Shown: piece after piece, positions 6,438 through 6,925 of the stretch
Layout of the letters: each line of letters starts with the position of its first letter
How positions within the stretch are numbered: position 1 is the stretch's first letter
Assembly (NCBI GenBank): GCA_013694795.1
Contig: JACDBS010000059.1
Coordinates: forward strand, 1-6,925
Reading direction: 5' to 3'
DNA from: Chloroflexota bacterium
Lineage (GTDB): Bacteria; Chloroflexota; Limnocylindria; QHBO01
DNA length: 6,925 bases
The notes under the pieces: model-generated
The model's database searches: none
What the model was told of the DNA's origin: nothing
What the model saw: only the letters and a program-made list of their open reading frames with translations
Position numbers and translations under genes: made by a program

Positions 6438-6466
6438 ACTCTACCTGACGACGGCGCGCAGGTCAG
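6438..6466 (-). promoter_or_regulatory. sigma-70-like promoter of the cupin-cyclase gene
   Basis: On the minus strand CTGACC (-35, plus positions 6461-6466) and TAGAGT (-10, 6438-6443) are separated by exactly 17 bases. Each hexamer matches consensus at four of six positions. The start would fall near 6431, giving a leader of about 22 bases that includes the GGAGG site. The promoter overlaps the end of a frame that looks like decayed coding DNA. Confidence 0.5.
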
Positions 6467-6542
6467 CCTCGACCAGTTCCTCGACTCGACGTGCTCGGTT
6501 CAGCGACGGCTAGGCTGCCTCCAGACGCCGCTGCCTCTCCAA

Positions 6543-6704
6543 CGACGAAGGTGTCCGCAGCAGTCGGCGCGTCCGGCTGGTAGGCCGGCTCGGCCCCAGG
6601 TTCGCGAGATGATGGTGCACGTGCGCGGCCACGGCGTTCCACAGCGCGTCCCGCTGCTGCACGTCTGGGTCCAGCCGGCGGGAGGACGCCTCCAGCTCGC
6701 GGAT
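6543..6704 (-). pseudogene. frameshifted remnant, possibly PLP-dependent decarboxylase N-terminus
   Basis: One minus-strand frame reads RELEASSRRLDPDVQQRDAL, then WNAVAAHVHHHLANL, which looks like real protein. At about 6591-6600 the plausible reading continues in a neighbouring frame as GAEPAYQPDAPTAADTF, after which nothing sensible follows. Joined, the pieces resemble the first 55 residues of group II PLP-dependent (aromatic-amino-acid type) decarboxylases, which typically run 'LDP..R..LW..V..H...HL..L...PAY.P'. The position expected for the start codon, six to ten bases after GAGGGGG, is ATC instead of ATG. The body with the PLP lysine is absent. Similarity is by eye only, and a different small helical protein is possible. 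The rest of the 6409-6863 stretch holds the cyclase promoter and no gene I can support. Confidence 0.35.
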
Positions 6705-6863
6705 ATGCCCAGTCCCCCTCAGCGCCGCCGGCGATCACGAGCGCAATATCCACCGCACGGCAAGTACGGGTGGTGGCGGGCGGAAGACGACCATCAGCCC
6801 GCGGAGCTCGCTACCGTGCCCTCCGGCCAGTGACCTCAAGCATCAGTGGTATGGAATCGACGA

Positions 6864-6925
6864 TCAGTCCGAGGGCGGCAACCAGATGCGGTCAATCCCG
6901 ACCGTCTCGTAGCCCATCCTCGCAT
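6864..6925 (-). CDS. C-terminal end of a gene cut by window edge, possibly GNAT
   Basis: The last 19 codons of a minus-strand frame that enters from the right edge: ARMGYETVGIDRIWLPPSD, ending in TGA at 6866-6864. The text looks like coding sequence, not noise. ARMGYETVG resembles the 'LY.R.GF..VG' segment near the end of GNAT N-acetyltransferases, which often finish with an aromatic-Leu-Pro end, but too little is visible to be certain. It would be transcribed towards the decayed gene and the cyclase. Confidence 0.4.
   Translation of the reverse strand, partial: ARMGYETVGIDRIWLPPSD

Noticed and set aside
6609..6833. Plus-strand 74-codon frame in the right-hand gap
   Set aside because: No ribosome site, basic low-complexity text, and the opposite strand carries more protein-like sequence.

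Overview
This GC-rich window (a large majority G+C by eye) reads as a bacterial chromosome with short gaps between genes. Short DUF951 proteins directly after a TldE-type gene, DUF2269-like membrane proteins, a class III nucleotide cyclase fused to a cupin, and a leaderless-type promoter fit a high-GC Chloroflexota (Limnocylindria-like) or actinobacterial genome. I favour Chloroflexota, because DUF951 is common there and in Firmicutes. The assignment is inference and no marker gene settles it.

Left part (1-4263, plus strand): four co-directional genes with almost no spacing. They are the C-terminal two thirds of a TldE/PmbA-type subunit cut by the window edge, a 71-residue DUF951 protein whose GTG start overlaps the tldE stop, an MFS transporter of the MFS_3 type with a polyarginine tail, and a YtcJ-like metal-dependent amidohydrolase. 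They are likely one transcription unit. The gene functions (peptide maturation/proteolysis, an unknown small Cys protein, efflux, hydrolysis of an amide or similar bond) do not form an obvious pathway.

Middle (4264-5494, plus strand): a 194-base gap holds a compact GC hairpin that could end the first operon. It is followed by an isolated -10 hexamer placed exactly as in leaderless promoters, a 19-codon open frame starting at the predicted transcript 5' end, and then two tandem paralogous four-helix membrane proteins of DUF2269 type, each with a good Shine-Dalgarno site.

Right part (5554-6925, minus strand): a 284-residue protein fuses an N-terminal cupin sensor to a C-terminal class III adenylate/guanylate cyclase domain. 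It has its own recognisable promoter and converges on the DUF2269 pair. Upstream of it lies about 450 bases without an intact gene. This stretch holds what looks like a decayed, frameshifted N-terminus of a PLP-dependent decarboxylase-like gene, and the window ends in the last codons of another minus-strand gene, possibly a GNAT acetyltransferase.

I see no CRISPR array, insertion sequence, tRNA, rRNA or riboswitch. The most unusual items are the cupin-cyclase fusion with its Asn-to-His change in the active site, the leaderless mini-ORF ahead of the DUF2269 pair, and the eroded gene remnant from which the cyclase promoter appears to have arisen.
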